From Nitrospira sp. (lineage in GTDB: Bacteria; Nitrospirota; Nitrospiria; Nitrospirales; Nitrospiraceae), in assembly GCA_020846195.1 (NCBI GenBank), contig JADLEJ010000009.1:62001-126000 (forward strand): a stretch of DNA of 64,000 bases, given 5' to 3'. Within the stretch, counting starts at the first letter, position 1, and each line of letters starts with the position of its first letter. Shown here in pieces: positions 8,655 through 16,658 of this stretch. Below the pieces are notes generated by a model, which saw only the letters and a program-made list of their open reading frames with translations, did no database searches and was not told where the DNA came from. The position numbers were made by a program, and so were the translations under genes.

Positions 8655-9200
8655 CTATCGGGATGCAGGAGGAGCCGGATTGAGGTCCGGCGTCTGCTTC
8701 GGCGGCATCGGACTTTTGGGCATCACTGCTGTGGCGGAGCAGATTTTATGCTCTTCGTCGATCCGGCGGTCGACGATCTGTACCCCCTGCAGGTATTCCT
8801 GAACGAGTTCTTCGCGCGTCAGCTCAATGTCTTGTTCAGGCTCGCGGCCGGTCCGTTCTCGAACGCGGTCGACCATATGTTCCTTCACCATCACGCGGAT
8901 CTGCTTGGCGAGATCGGTACGGGCCGAGAGTTCAGAGACGCGCTGGCAGACGACCTTGCCCTTCGCTAAATCGCCCTGGCCGTTGCCGATCCAATAGCGA
9001 TCTGGCGGATAGGCGCCGGGGTTTTCTTCGGCTGGCCTCGCCGACTTTTGCGGGTGGTGCTGTTCCTTGAGCTGGTCGAACGATCGTTCCGCTCGGTTTT
9101 TGACCTCGTCCGGCTCGGCTGCATTAATCTGCAAAGGGCTGAAGAGGAGCAGGCTCCCAAGACCTAGCGTGGCGAGTCGTTCGCTGATGGTATGCCTCAT
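8655..9200 (-). CDS. exported LPP20-like protein
   Basis: 181 residues with a signal peptide (about residues 1-27, ending PLQINA). The central part (DRYWIGNGQGDLAKGKVVCQRVSELSARTDLAKQIRVMVKEHMVDR) follows the LPP20 / FlgT N-terminal pattern, in which a Trp-Ile-Gly-x-Gly turn is followed by a long helix with repeated Ala-Arg. The C-terminus is Pro-rich. It starts 3 bases after the stop of the larger exported protein, so the two are almost certainly co-expressed and may act together at the envelope. Function unknown. Confidence 0.6.
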   Translation of the reverse strand: MRHTISERLATLGLGSLLLFSPLQINAAEPDEVKNRAERSFDQLKEQHHPQKSARPAEENPGAYPPDRYWIGNGQGDLAKGKVVCQRVSELSARTDLAKQIRVMVKEHMVDRVRERTGREPEQDIELTREELVQEYLQGVQIVDRRIDEEHKICSATAVMPKSPMPPKQTPDLNPAPPASR

Positions 9201-9203
9201 CGA

Positions 9204-10457
9204 TTATTTCCCTTGTCCTCTGCCGCCGCTCCCGTGGTGACCGCCACCACTCCCTCCTCCGTAGGAACGGGGCGCGGCGTGATAGGGCATCCGCGGGACT
9301 TGCTGGGGTGTGGGAGGATGGATCTGGTTGATGGTCGGAGGCAGACGTTGAGTGGCAGGAGGCTGGCCGACGGATCCGGCACCGGGTGCTGGAGTGAGTC
9401 TGCCATTCTGTTGCAGGAATTGTTGCATGCGTGTCGCGGCGCGCGGCGAAAGTTGCTGCCCTGCCGATGGCGGCAGGAACGGATTCAGTTGATGAACATC
9501 GGTCAAGTTGCGCAATCCTGGCTGATTGCCGATTTGGGGCGGTCCGGTCGGAGTGGTATGGGTGATTTCGTTTAGCGTGCGCGGCACGCCCGGAGATCCG
9601 GGGCCGGGAACGATCTGATGAGTGGGCATGCGGGGCGGAATGCTGCCAGCAGTCGGCGGGCTGGGCGGTTGCGGCGGCGCCGGCGGCTGCCTGGTGGTAA
9701 TGACTTGCTGGGCGATTACCACGTGTGGGCTGGCCGGATAGAGGCCTCGCGCGACATTCAAAAGCGCCTGGGTCTGGGCCAGGCCGACCCAGGGATAGGG
9801 ATAGACGACCGGCGAGACAATCACCCAGTCGGTCCAGGCTTGCGATACCATGGCATTCGACTGGACGCGATTGAGAATGTCCTGCCGCTGCTGGGACGCT
9901 TGTTGTGTTTGATCGGGCGTTGACGCGGTGGCCAGGGCCTGGTTGGCGGCTTCAAGTTCCTGCTGGAGCTGTTCGTTCTCCTGTTGCAGCGCCGCGAGTT
10001 GTACTCGCGCGGATTCGTTCTCCCTAAGCGCGATGATCGCGTGCCCGACTTCTTCCGTGTCTATTTGGGCGACGAGATCGACGTTGACGACGATGGCGTC
10101 GCCGTCGATCGTGGTGTTGGTGTGCTGGTCCAGCACGAGGACCAAGCCGGCGGTGTAGGTCCGGATCTCATCCTTCGTCACATCCAGGCCATCCACAACC
10201 GTGATGCTTTCAAGATAGGTCGCTACTTGTTCGAGGGCATTCCGTTTGGCCGATTCCGTCGCCAGTCGAATCGCGTCCTCGCGGGTGTCGCGGTCTCCCA
10301 TCCGATACTCGCCCTGCGCGGTTACGACGCGGACTTCCGCTTCCGCAGGGGGTGGGATTTGGAGCAAGACGGCGAGAAGGAGTAGAGAGGAGAAAAGTTC
10401 GCGATGACGATACGGAGGATGGCACGGTCTCGTCTGTTGTTCCGACCGAGTCACCAT
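9204..10457 (-). CDS. exported protein: FlgT/LPP20-like N-domain, coiled coil, Pro/Gln/Gly-rich tail
   Basis: About 417 residues from the ATG at 10457; 10466 or a GTG at 10454 are also possible, because GGAGAGGATGGAGG lies right there. A hydrophobic segment (LFSSLLLLAVLLQIPPPAEA) is followed by a domain with YRMGDRDTREDAIRLATESAKRNALEQVATYLES, like the N-terminal module of FlgT (first strand, then the AR-rich helix). A heptad-like coiled coil follows (near LAALQQENEQLQQELEAAN), then ~170 residues of Pro/Gln-rich linker ending in a Gly/His-rich tail (GGGSGGGHHGSGG). The tail could bind metal, but that is speculation. It is the first gene of the unit that includes the LPP20-like and hydrolase-like genes. 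Confidence 0.65.
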   Translation of the reverse strand: MVTRSEQQTRPCHPPYRHRELFSSLLLLAVLLQIPPPAEAEVRVVTAQGEYRMGDRDTREDAIRLATESAKRNALEQVATYLESITVVDGLDVTKDEIRTYTAGLVLVLDQHTNTTIDGDAIVVNVDLVAQIDTEEVGHAIIALRENESARVQLAALQQENEQLQQELEAANQALATASTPDQTQQASQQRQDILNRVQSNAMVSQAWTDWVIVSPVVYPYPWVGLAQTQALLNVARGLYPASPHVVIAQQVITTRQPPAPPQPPSPPTAGSIPPRMPTHQIVPGPGSPGVPRTLNEITHTTPTGPPQIGNQPGLRNLTDVHQLNPFLPPSAGQQLSPRAATRMQQFLQQNGRLTPAPGAGSVGQPPATQRLPPTINQIHPPTPQQVPRMPYHAAPRSYGGGSGGGHHGSGGRGQGK

Positions 10458-10590
10458 GGCCTCCATCCTCTCCGAGAAGACCGGCGTAACCGGATTCCGC
10501 TGGTTGACTGTAACTCTGATGGACCGGACGCGTTCAGCATAACATCGGGAAACCAGTTTCACCAGGCGGTCCGCGCCTCCTGACGCTGTC

Positions 10591-10620
10591 TTGCCTTCCA
10601 GAAAATTCGCGTGCTAAGTT
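10591..10620 (+). promoter_or_regulatory. predicted promoter of the phosphatase-like/HEAT operon
   Basis: -35 TTGCCT, an 18-base spacer ending GTGC, -10 TAAGTT, 39 bases before the coding start at 10659. The GTGC just ahead of the -10 is shared with two other promoters in this window. Confidence 0.45.
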
Positions 10621-10658
10621 ACCCTTCCCCTGATGGGTGAAAGGAACAACGCACATCC

Positions 10659-11684
10659 ATGAAGAATCGCCTGCTCCGTTGTGTACTCAGTCTTACTGTC
10701 GGTCTGTCGATGCTGGGGCTTGAATTTCTGGCGGCACCGGCCGGCGCCGCCCCGTCCTCGACGCCCAAGGCGGCGGAGTCTTCACAGGGATCTTCCGAGT
10801 ATGTGAGTTTGTTTGTTCTCGAAGGGTTCGGCCAGGATTCTCTCAAGGGCGGGACCATGCCGGTCCTCAGCAAGCTTGTCAAAGATGGCGCGGCGACTTG
10901 GTCCGCGACCGGCGTTAATCCGGCCCTGCGATTGCCGACGATGGCCTCGCTGGTGACGGGGATGCCGGTTGAAAAGCACGGCATCACCTGGAACGTCTTT
11001 GAATTCAGCCGTGGCTATTCCCGTTCACCCAGCATGTTCGACTATCTGGATTTGAGTGGCGGCCGCGATAGCGCGATCTTTTACATGGATGAATCGCTCT
11101 ATCAATTGGCGCGGCCCGAGGTCTATACGGACTATCAGTTATGCGGCGCCTTGCGCCCCGAGTGCCGGTCCGAGAAAATTGTCTCCTATATCCGGCAGTA
11201 TTTCCAGAAAGCCACCAGCGGCCATGGCTATGGCCATGCGATTCTCTCCCTGCCCCATTTGTTAGTGGTGCATCTTCCGGAGGCTGGCCGGGCTGGCGTC
11301 GCGCATGGATGGAATTCCAAGGAGTATCGGCAGGCCTTGCAGGCGGTAGATGCGGCGATGAAGTCCGTGCTGGACATATTCAAAGAGCATGGGCTCTCAA
11401 ACCGCACGACGGTCCTCGTCACGGCGCTTAGCGGCCCCGGCACGGACTTAAGCGGCGAAGAGGCCACTACGGCCGGCACGCCGATGGTGCCGTGGATTGC
11501 CTCAGGCGTGGGAATCAAGCACGGGCAGGTCATTCACCAGCCGGTCTCGATCATCGATACCGGCGCGACGGTCATGCGCATTCTGGGGCTCGAGACCCAT
11601 ACGGAGTGGGACAGCAAAGCGGTCGAAGAAATTTTCCAGGCGGCGGCGGTCGCTCCGGCGGCGGTCTCGTCCAAGAAACAATAG
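10659..11684 (+). CDS. exported alkaline-phosphatase-superfamily (type I phosphodiesterase-like) protein, probably metal-deficient
   Basis: 341 residues with a signal peptide (to about residue 30, APAGA). Superfamily landmarks are present: YVSLFVLEGFGQDSL, MPVLSKLVKDGA, then LRLPTMASLVTGMPVEKHGITWN (the Thr nucleophile region and TG-HGI motif), SKEYRQALQAVDAAM, and a final IIDTGATVMRILGLE. Several metal-ligand motifs are altered. The first Asp of the usual DG turn is Glu (LEGFG), the usual SDHG segment reads TALSGPGTD, and the usual PExD-GH region reads PEAGRAGVAHG. I infer a pseudoenzyme or one with an unusual metal site, in the periplasm. It is followed after 7 bases by a small exported protein and then the first HEAT gene. 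Confidence 0.7.
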   Translation: MKNRLLRCVLSLTVGLSMLGLEFLAAPAGAAPSSTPKAAESSQGSSEYVSLFVLEGFGQDSLKGGTMPVLSKLVKDGAATWSATGVNPALRLPTMASLVTGMPVEKHGITWNVFEFSRGYSRSPSMFDYLDLSGGRDSAIFYMDESLYQLARPEVYTDYQLCGALRPECRSEKIVSYIRQYFQKATSGHGYGHAILSLPHLLVVHLPEAGRAGVAHGWNSKEYRQALQAVDAAMKSVLDIFKEHGLSNRTTVLVTALSGPGTDLSGEEATTAGTPMVPWIASGVGIKHGQVIHQPVSIIDTGATVMRILGLETHTEWDSKAVEEIFQAAAVAPAAVSSKKQ

Positions 11685-11691
11685 GGCGATC

Positions 11692-12147
11692 ATGAGGAAG
11701 AACGGTTCTCGTCAGGCGCGGATGGTCCTTGCATGCGCGGCAATGTTGGGGGCGATGGCGTGCGCCTGGCCCCTTGCCGGGCAGGCCGGCCCGCCGCCGG
11801 CTCATCTCAAGGAGCATCCCATTACAATCGACGCGACGCGGTTGGTGCCGGTCTCCTGGTGGCACGTCCCCGGCGTGACGCCGTCGATCTATCACTCCGA
11901 CCCGGATTCGCTGGATGCGCCGAAGACGTCCGAACGGCGGGAATTGCAGCTCAAGCCGGGCAAATATAAATTCGCCGCCTTCACGTTCGATTTTCCGTTC
12001 ACCGTGAATCTTGCCGGGGTGGTGGAGTTTTCGAAGGCGTTGGATCAATGTGTCGAGGGCCGCGGCACCCAGACGCTGGTGATCAAGTGCAAGCGGACCT
12101 ATCCCCACGGGGGGCAACGGGATCAGTATTACGAACAGAAGCCATAA
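11692..12147 (+). CDS. small exported protein of unknown function
   Basis: 151 residues from the ATG at 11692, 7 bases after the previous stop. Signal peptide about residues 1-32 (ACAAMLGAMACAWPLAGQA). The mature part is beta-rich: ITIDATRLVPVSWWHVPGVTPSIY, LQLKPGKYKFAAFTFDFPFTVNLAGVVEFSKALDQCVEGRGTQ. Two cysteines (DQC, IKC) in the C-terminal third may form a disulfide. The LQLKPGKYKF stretch resembles short beta-sandwich modules, but I cannot name a family. It ends 5 bases before the first HEAT gene and so links an envelope function to that block. Confidence 0.65.
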   Translation: MRKNGSRQARMVLACAAMLGAMACAWPLAGQAGPPPAHLKEHPITIDATRLVPVSWWHVPGVTPSIYHSDPDSLDAPKTSERRELQLKPGKYKFAAFTFDFPFTVNLAGVVEFSKALDQCVEGRGTQTLVIKCKRTYPHGGQRDQYYEQKP

Positions 12148-12152
12148 CCACT

Positions 12153-13517
12153 ATGACGCACACATTAGAAGATTTGTTAGACGCGCTTGAAGATGTCGAC
12201 GATGCGACGCGGGAAGAGGCGGCGAAAGCCCTGGCCGAACTCGCCGACCCCAAGACCATCGACCCTCTGGTGAGCGCCTGTGGCGACGATTTTTGGTCCG
12301 TACGGGCCTATGCGGGATGCGCCCTGGCGAAGATCGGCGGACCGAAAGCACTGGAAGCGCTCATTGGACTGTTCAATGATGCCATCATGGAAGTGCGCAA
12401 TCAGGCGGTCGAGGCGACCGCGAAGATGGGGCCGGTGGCGGTCGAGCGCATGATCGTGGCGTTGAAAGACGAGCGGTGGCGGGTTCGCGAACATGCGGCA
12501 AAAACCTGCGGCGAAATTCGTGACAAGGCGGCCGTCGATGCGCTCGTGGCGGCCTGCCGCGACCGCGACGGTGCGGTGAAAAGCGCCGCCGCCGAAGCGC
12601 TTGGGAAAATCGGCGATGCGAAGGCTGTTCCGGCGTTGATCAAGTTGTTCCGGGATTCGTCGAAGATCGTGCGTGAAACCGCGGGAACCGCGCTCATCTC
12701 TATCGGTCAGCCGTCGGTCGATCCGCTGGTCGAGGCGCTGAAAGACAAAGATTTCGTGGTGCGCTGCCATGCGGCCCGCGCGCTGGGCGGCATGACCACC
12801 GACTATCAAATCGGCCGGACCTGGGTGCGCGATGCCCACGTCGTCGATGCGTTGATCGCCGCCTTAAAAGACCCGGATCGCGCTGTTCGCGAGGACGCCA
12901 CGATTGCTCTGGGGATGATCGGCGATTCGCGGGCGATCGATGCGCTGTTGGAAGCCATGAAAGACGGAGTTGTCAAACGCCATGCGATTGCGTCGCTCGG
13001 CATGATCGGCGATCCGCGGGCGTTGCCGGCTGTCTTGGATGCCTTGAAAGGCAAAGGCATCAAGCAGGAAGGCTCCCCGACGCCGGGCTGTATCGTGAGC
13101 GAAGATGCGTTCATCAAGGAAGCAGCCGCCACGGCCCTTGGGCAATTCCGCGATCCCTCGGTCATTCCCGACCTCATCATGCTCTTGAAAGACGGCGTGT
13201 TGCGTGAGAAGGCCGCTCAGGCCCTCACGGTCATCGGCGACACGGCTATCGAACCATTGATCGCATTTCTCTACGACCCGAAAGCGTCCGAGGTGGAGGC
13301 TGAGGGCGAGCGCGTGCTGTCGTATGCGTCCGTTCGCCTGACGGCCAAAGATGCGCTCCGGCTCATCGTTCTCGAGACCTTGGACACGCTCGGCTGGTCT
13401 CCTCCCGCTGAAGAAGTTCAAATCAGCTCCAGCAAGGCGGACAATCTCCGGGTGGACCGGCCTCTGGGCGATACCGGACGGTTCGGGCCGTCAGGCGACG
13501 TGGCCAAATCCAGTTAG
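12153..13517 (+). CDS. HEAT-repeat protein 1 of 5 (PBS-lyase-like HEAT repeats)
   Basis: 454 residues, starting MTHTLEDLLDALEDVD. About 11-12 consecutive HEAT/PBS-lyase-type repeats of ~31 residues can be read, such as DPKTIDPLVSACGDDFWSV, DRDGAVKSAAAEALGKIGD and DPDRAVREDATIALGMIGDS. Two insertions break the regular array: one around residues 210-222 (GGMTTDYQIGRTW) and one near residue 305 (EEGSPTPGC-like loop). The C-terminal ~35 residues are unrelated, polar and probably disordered. There is no signal peptide and no membrane segment, so it is cytoplasmic. Such solenoids bind proteins. It starts 5 bases after the exported gene, hence the same operon. Confidence 0.85.
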   Translation: MTHTLEDLLDALEDVDDATREEAAKALAELADPKTIDPLVSACGDDFWSVRAYAGCALAKIGGPKALEALIGLFNDAIMEVRNQAVEATAKMGPVAVERMIVALKDERWRVREHAAKTCGEIRDKAAVDALVAACRDRDGAVKSAAAEALGKIGDAKAVPALIKLFRDSSKIVRETAGTALISIGQPSVDPLVEALKDKDFVVRCHAARALGGMTTDYQIGRTWVRDAHVVDALIAALKDPDRAVREDATIALGMIGDSRAIDALLEAMKDGVVKRHAIASLGMIGDPRALPAVLDALKGKGIKQEGSPTPGCIVSEDAFIKEAAATALGQFRDPSVIPDLIMLLKDGVLREKAAQALTVIGDTAIEPLIAFLYDPKASEVEAEGERVLSYASVRLTAKDALRLIVLETLDTLGWSPPAEEVQISSSKADNLRVDRPLGDTGRFGPSGDVAKSS

Positions 13518-13574
13518 CGTTTCAGGGGCGGTCATCGTCATTTCTCCATCCTCGCCAGTACGGTCTGTGTTCCG

Positions 13575-13604
13575 TTGACCCTGTAAAAAACCGTGTGCTA
13601 GGGT
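13575..13604 (+). promoter_or_regulatory. predicted internal promoter before HEAT genes 2-5
   Basis: -35 TTGACC, an 18-base spacer ending GTGC, -10 TAGGGT, 28 bases before the GTG start at 13633. It would make HEAT2-HEAT5 a separate transcription unit. Confidence 0.45.
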
Positions 13605-13632
13605 TATCGGCTCGATTCAGGAGGTCCACAGC

Positions 13633-14715
13633 GTGGAGGATCCCGTGGCAGAGCAGATTGCCGCCCTCAAAGATGAGGATTGGGCTATTCGAGAAGACGC
13701 CGCAGGTCTGCTCGGGACCTTCAAGGATCCGCGCGCGGTGGAACCGCTGGTCTTGATTCTTCGCGATCGCGACCGGGCGGTGCGGGAAGCCGCGATTGGG
13801 GCGCTGACGTTGATCGGCGCGCCTGCTGTCGAAGCCCTGGGCGCCTGCCTTGCTGACCGTGAGCTGTCCGTTCAAGAGGCAGCCGCCGGAATTCTTGCCT
13901 CTATTGCGGACGAACGGGTATATGGCCAGCTGGTGACCGCGCTGCGGAGTCCCGATTGGATCGTGCGCATGCATGCGGCGAAAGGGTTGGGCCGCGTGAA
14001 CAATACGGCGGCGGTCGAGCCGTTGATCCCGCTTTTACAGGACAAAGTGAAAGCCGTCCGGGAAGAAGTGGCGGCCGCCCTGGCCGCGATTGGAGAAGCG
14101 GCGATTCCTGCGTTGCTGGAAGCCCTGCGGCATACGGAGTGGCTGGTGCGGCTCCATGCGGTGGAATCGCTCGGGAAAACGAAATCGCCGCGCGCGGTCG
14201 AACCGCTTCTTGCGCTGTTGTTCAATGACCAGGACTCTGCCGTTCGTGAAGATATTGTGAAGGCGCTGGGCGATATCGGCGATCCGCAGGCGGTCGAGTT
14301 TTTGTTTACGGCGATGCGTGAGCCTGGGTTGCGCACCTTGGCCGTGGAAGCGCTGGGGCGCATTGGCGACCGTCGAGCGGTGCCGGTATTGATCGAAGTG
14401 GTCGCAGGCACCCGTCCACCCGATGTGGCGCGGGCCGTCGCCGGTTGTGGCGATCAATGGAGTGAGGAGGTCATTACTCAGGCGGCGGCGGCGAAAGCGC
14501 TGGGGATGATCGGCGACGATGCCGCCGTGCCTGCGCTGGTTGCGGCATTAGAGCCGACCTTCACTCGAACCGAGGCGGCAGCGGCCTTGGCCAAGTTCGG
14601 AGCGAAAGTGGTTCCGTTCCTCATTCCGCTGCTGACCGGCCATCCGGATGCCAATATGCGCTATCACGTGAAGGAAACGCTGGCGCTGGCGGGATGGCGA
14701 GCCGGACGGGTATAG
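13633..14715 (+). CDS. HEAT-repeat protein 2 of 5
   Basis: 360 residues from a GTG at 13633, preceded by CAGGAGGTC. About ten HEAT units are visible (DPRAVEPLVLILRDRDRAV, DQDSAVREDIVKALGDIGD and others). One unit near residues 255-275 is disrupted by the insertion TRPPDVARAVAGCGDQW. No signal peptide. The repeat consensus (AVEPL-LLD-D--VR--A--ALG-IGD) is very close to that of HEAT4, which supports origin by duplication. Likely a cytoplasmic adaptor; partners unknown. Confidence 0.82.
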   Translation: MEDPVAEQIAALKDEDWAIREDAAGLLGTFKDPRAVEPLVLILRDRDRAVREAAIGALTLIGAPAVEALGACLADRELSVQEAAAGILASIADERVYGQLVTALRSPDWIVRMHAAKGLGRVNNTAAVEPLIPLLQDKVKAVREEVAAALAAIGEAAIPALLEALRHTEWLVRLHAVESLGKTKSPRAVEPLLALLFNDQDSAVREDIVKALGDIGDPQAVEFLFTAMREPGLRTLAVEALGRIGDRRAVPVLIEVVAGTRPPDVARAVAGCGDQWSEEVITQAAAAKALGMIGDDAAVPALVAALEPTFTRTEAAAALAKFGAKVVPFLIPLLTGHPDANMRYHVKETLALAGWRAGRV

Positions 14716-14763
14716 ACCGATACTAGAAAATTTCGTCGGCAAGTGGTGCGCGTGAAAGTATAA

Positions 14764-15864
14764 ATGTCCAAAGAAACGATTGAAACGCTGGTCTCAGAGC
14801 TGGTTCACGAAGAGGACTGGCGGCGCATGCGGGCGACGGCGGCTTGTGTCGCCGGTGGACCTCGTGCGGTGCAGGCGCTGGTCGAGGCTCTTCGCACCGG
14901 GACGCCTGAGCTGAAAAAAGAAGTCGCGGCGATGCTGTCGCGCATCAAAGACCCGCAGGCAGGAGTGGCGTTGGTCAGCCTGTTGGAAGACGCCGATGAG
15001 ACCGTGCGAAAGGCCGGCGCCCAGGCGCTGGAGCAGATGGCCGGTGTGCTCGATACGGAGACGGCGAGGGCCTTGGTGGCGTTGCTTCCCAAGTATCAGG
15101 AGGGAGACGCGCGGCAGTTGATGACGCATCTGGTCGGAGCGATTCCGACTGCGGTGATTCCGCTGTGCGACATGCTGAAGCACCCGGATCCGGAGGCGCA
15201 AGTCACGGCTGCGCTCATGCTCGATCAGCTCCTGGATCCCCGCTCCATTGATGCGTTCATCGATGCGATGGGCCAGCCGGCGGTACGGGATATCGCGGTC
15301 GGCACGTTGAAAAAGCTGAGTGCGATTCGCGAGCGGATCGATGAGACGTTCAACGCCCTCCGGGATGTGGAGGGGGCGAGCGAACGCGAAGAAGCCCGCA
15401 TGTCGACGGTGATATATCTCCTGGGGATCGGCCGGCCGAGCGTCGAGATTTTGATCGAGTATTTGGAAGACGACGACTGGCTGGTGCGTGAAGCGGCGGC
15501 CGATTTGCTGGGGAAGATTGCGGATGTGCGGGCGGTCGAACCGTTGATGCGGCGGCTGGAGCGCGATAAGGATACCGGGGTGAAGGAACTGGCGATCAAG
15601 GCGCTGGGCTTGATCGGCGATGCCCGTCCGACGCAGCTCTATCTGGAATCGATCCCGATCCGGCCGCTTCGAGTGTATGCCATGGAGGCGCTGGCCAAGA
15701 TCAAGGATGTGGAAGTCTTGCGGCCGCACAAAGAACTCTTCGACCGGTTGAGGACGGACCGCGATGGGTTGGTGGCGTATAATGCGGGGCTGATCGCCGA
15801 TAAGCTTGAAGCGTTAGCCGGTACGGATATCACAGGTCACGAAGGGAATCACGAGGATGAGTAA
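14764..15864 (+). CDS. HEAT-repeat protein 3 of 5 (divergent)
   Basis: 366 residues from the ATG at 14764. The N-terminal third and the segment around residues 230-310 carry recognisable HEAT units (DDWLVREAAADLLGKIADVRAVEPL, DTGVKELAIKALGLIGDAR). The middle is more diverged, with MDQLL/DPRSIDAFIDAMGQPAV and a helix rich in Glu/Arg (RDVEGASEREEAR). The C-terminus ends in a charged tail (GHEGNHEDE). It starts 48 bases after HEAT2 and overlaps the next gene by 8 bases, indicating translational coupling with HEAT4. No enzyme motif is seen. Confidence 0.8.
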   Translation: MSKETIETLVSELVHEEDWRRMRATAACVAGGPRAVQALVEALRTGTPELKKEVAAMLSRIKDPQAGVALVSLLEDADETVRKAGAQALEQMAGVLDTETARALVALLPKYQEGDARQLMTHLVGAIPTAVIPLCDMLKHPDPEAQVTAALMLDQLLDPRSIDAFIDAMGQPAVRDIAVGTLKKLSAIRERIDETFNALRDVEGASEREEARMSTVIYLLGIGRPSVEILIEYLEDDDWLVREAAADLLGKIADVRAVEPLMRRLERDKDTGVKELAIKALGLIGDARPTQLYLESIPIRPLRVYAMEALAKIKDVEVLRPHKELFDRLRTDRDGLVAYNAGLIADKLEALAGTDITGHEGNHEDE

Positions 15865-16621
15865 CGAGACAGAGTCTGATCGGATCGATCTCCTCATTTC
15901 GGCGTTGCGCGATGAGAATGAAGCCTTGCGCGATCATGCCATTGCGAGTCTCGGGCAGATGGGGTCGGATGCGGTGCCGCGGTTGATCGGCCTAATGGCC
16001 GATGAAGATGTGGTGATTCGCGAGGCGGCGACGACGGCGGTGGTGCGGATCGGTCCGTCTGTTCTGGACGCGCTGTTGGAGGCGTTGTCGGACGACGAGT
16101 GGGCGATTCGCGAACAGGCCGCATCCGGATTGGGCAAGCTCAAAGATCCGCGCGCGGTGGAACCGTTGGTAAAAGCGCTCAAGGATAAAGATGGGGCGGT
16201 GCGAACCGCGGCGGTATGGGCGCTGGAGCGCATCGGCGACGCGCGGGCGGTTCCCGGATTGGTGGATGTGCTAAGCGACAATCAGCTGCGAGAGGATGTA
16301 GCCAGAGTCTTGAAGAAAATCGGCGATGCGCGCGCAGTGGACGCTCTAATCGATGGACTCTTGGGCAATAACTGGATGGTGCGACGCCATGCGGCCGAAG
16401 CCTTGGGGAAAATCGGCGATCGCCGTGGGGTCGGCCCGTTGATTGAGTCGTTGCAGGACGAAGATTGGCTGGTCAGGCGGAACGCGGCGGAATCGCTGGC
16501 GCGGCTTGGGGCGAAGGAAGCGATTCAGCCGCTCTTGCCTCTGCTGGAAGATGAAAATACGATGGTGCAGGAAACCGTCGAAGGGGTGCTTGCGAGCTTA
16601 GGTTGGACAGCAAAACAGTAA
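15857..16621 (+). CDS. HEAT-repeat protein 4 of 5 (most regular array)
   Basis: 254 residues with about eight near-perfect HEAT/PBS-lyase repeats, among them DPRAVEPLVKALKDKDGAV, DARAVPGLVDVLSDNQL and DRRGVGPLIESLQDEDWLV. There is almost nothing outside the repeats, so the protein should be a compact right-handed solenoid. Start codon and coupling: the ATG lies inside the end of HEAT3 (8-base overlap). The C-terminus ends at SLGWTAKQ; a similar LGW stretch occurs near the C-terminal part of HEAT1 (TLGWSPP), HEAT2 (LAGWRAG) and HEAT5 (RMGYKPK), a possible shared cap. Confidence 0.85.
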   Translation: MSNETESDRIDLLISALRDENEALRDHAIASLGQMGSDAVPRLIGLMADEDVVIREAATTAVVRIGPSVLDALLEALSDDEWAIREQAASGLGKLKDPRAVEPLVKALKDKDGAVRTAAVWALERIGDARAVPGLVDVLSDNQLREDVARVLKKIGDARAVDALIDGLLGNNWMVRRHAAEALGKIGDRRGVGPLIESLQDEDWLVRRNAAESLARLGAKEAIQPLLPLLEDENTMVQETVEGVLASLGWTAKQ

Positions 16622-16658
16622 CGGCTCATCTATATTTTAGCGAAGAAGGACACATGTT

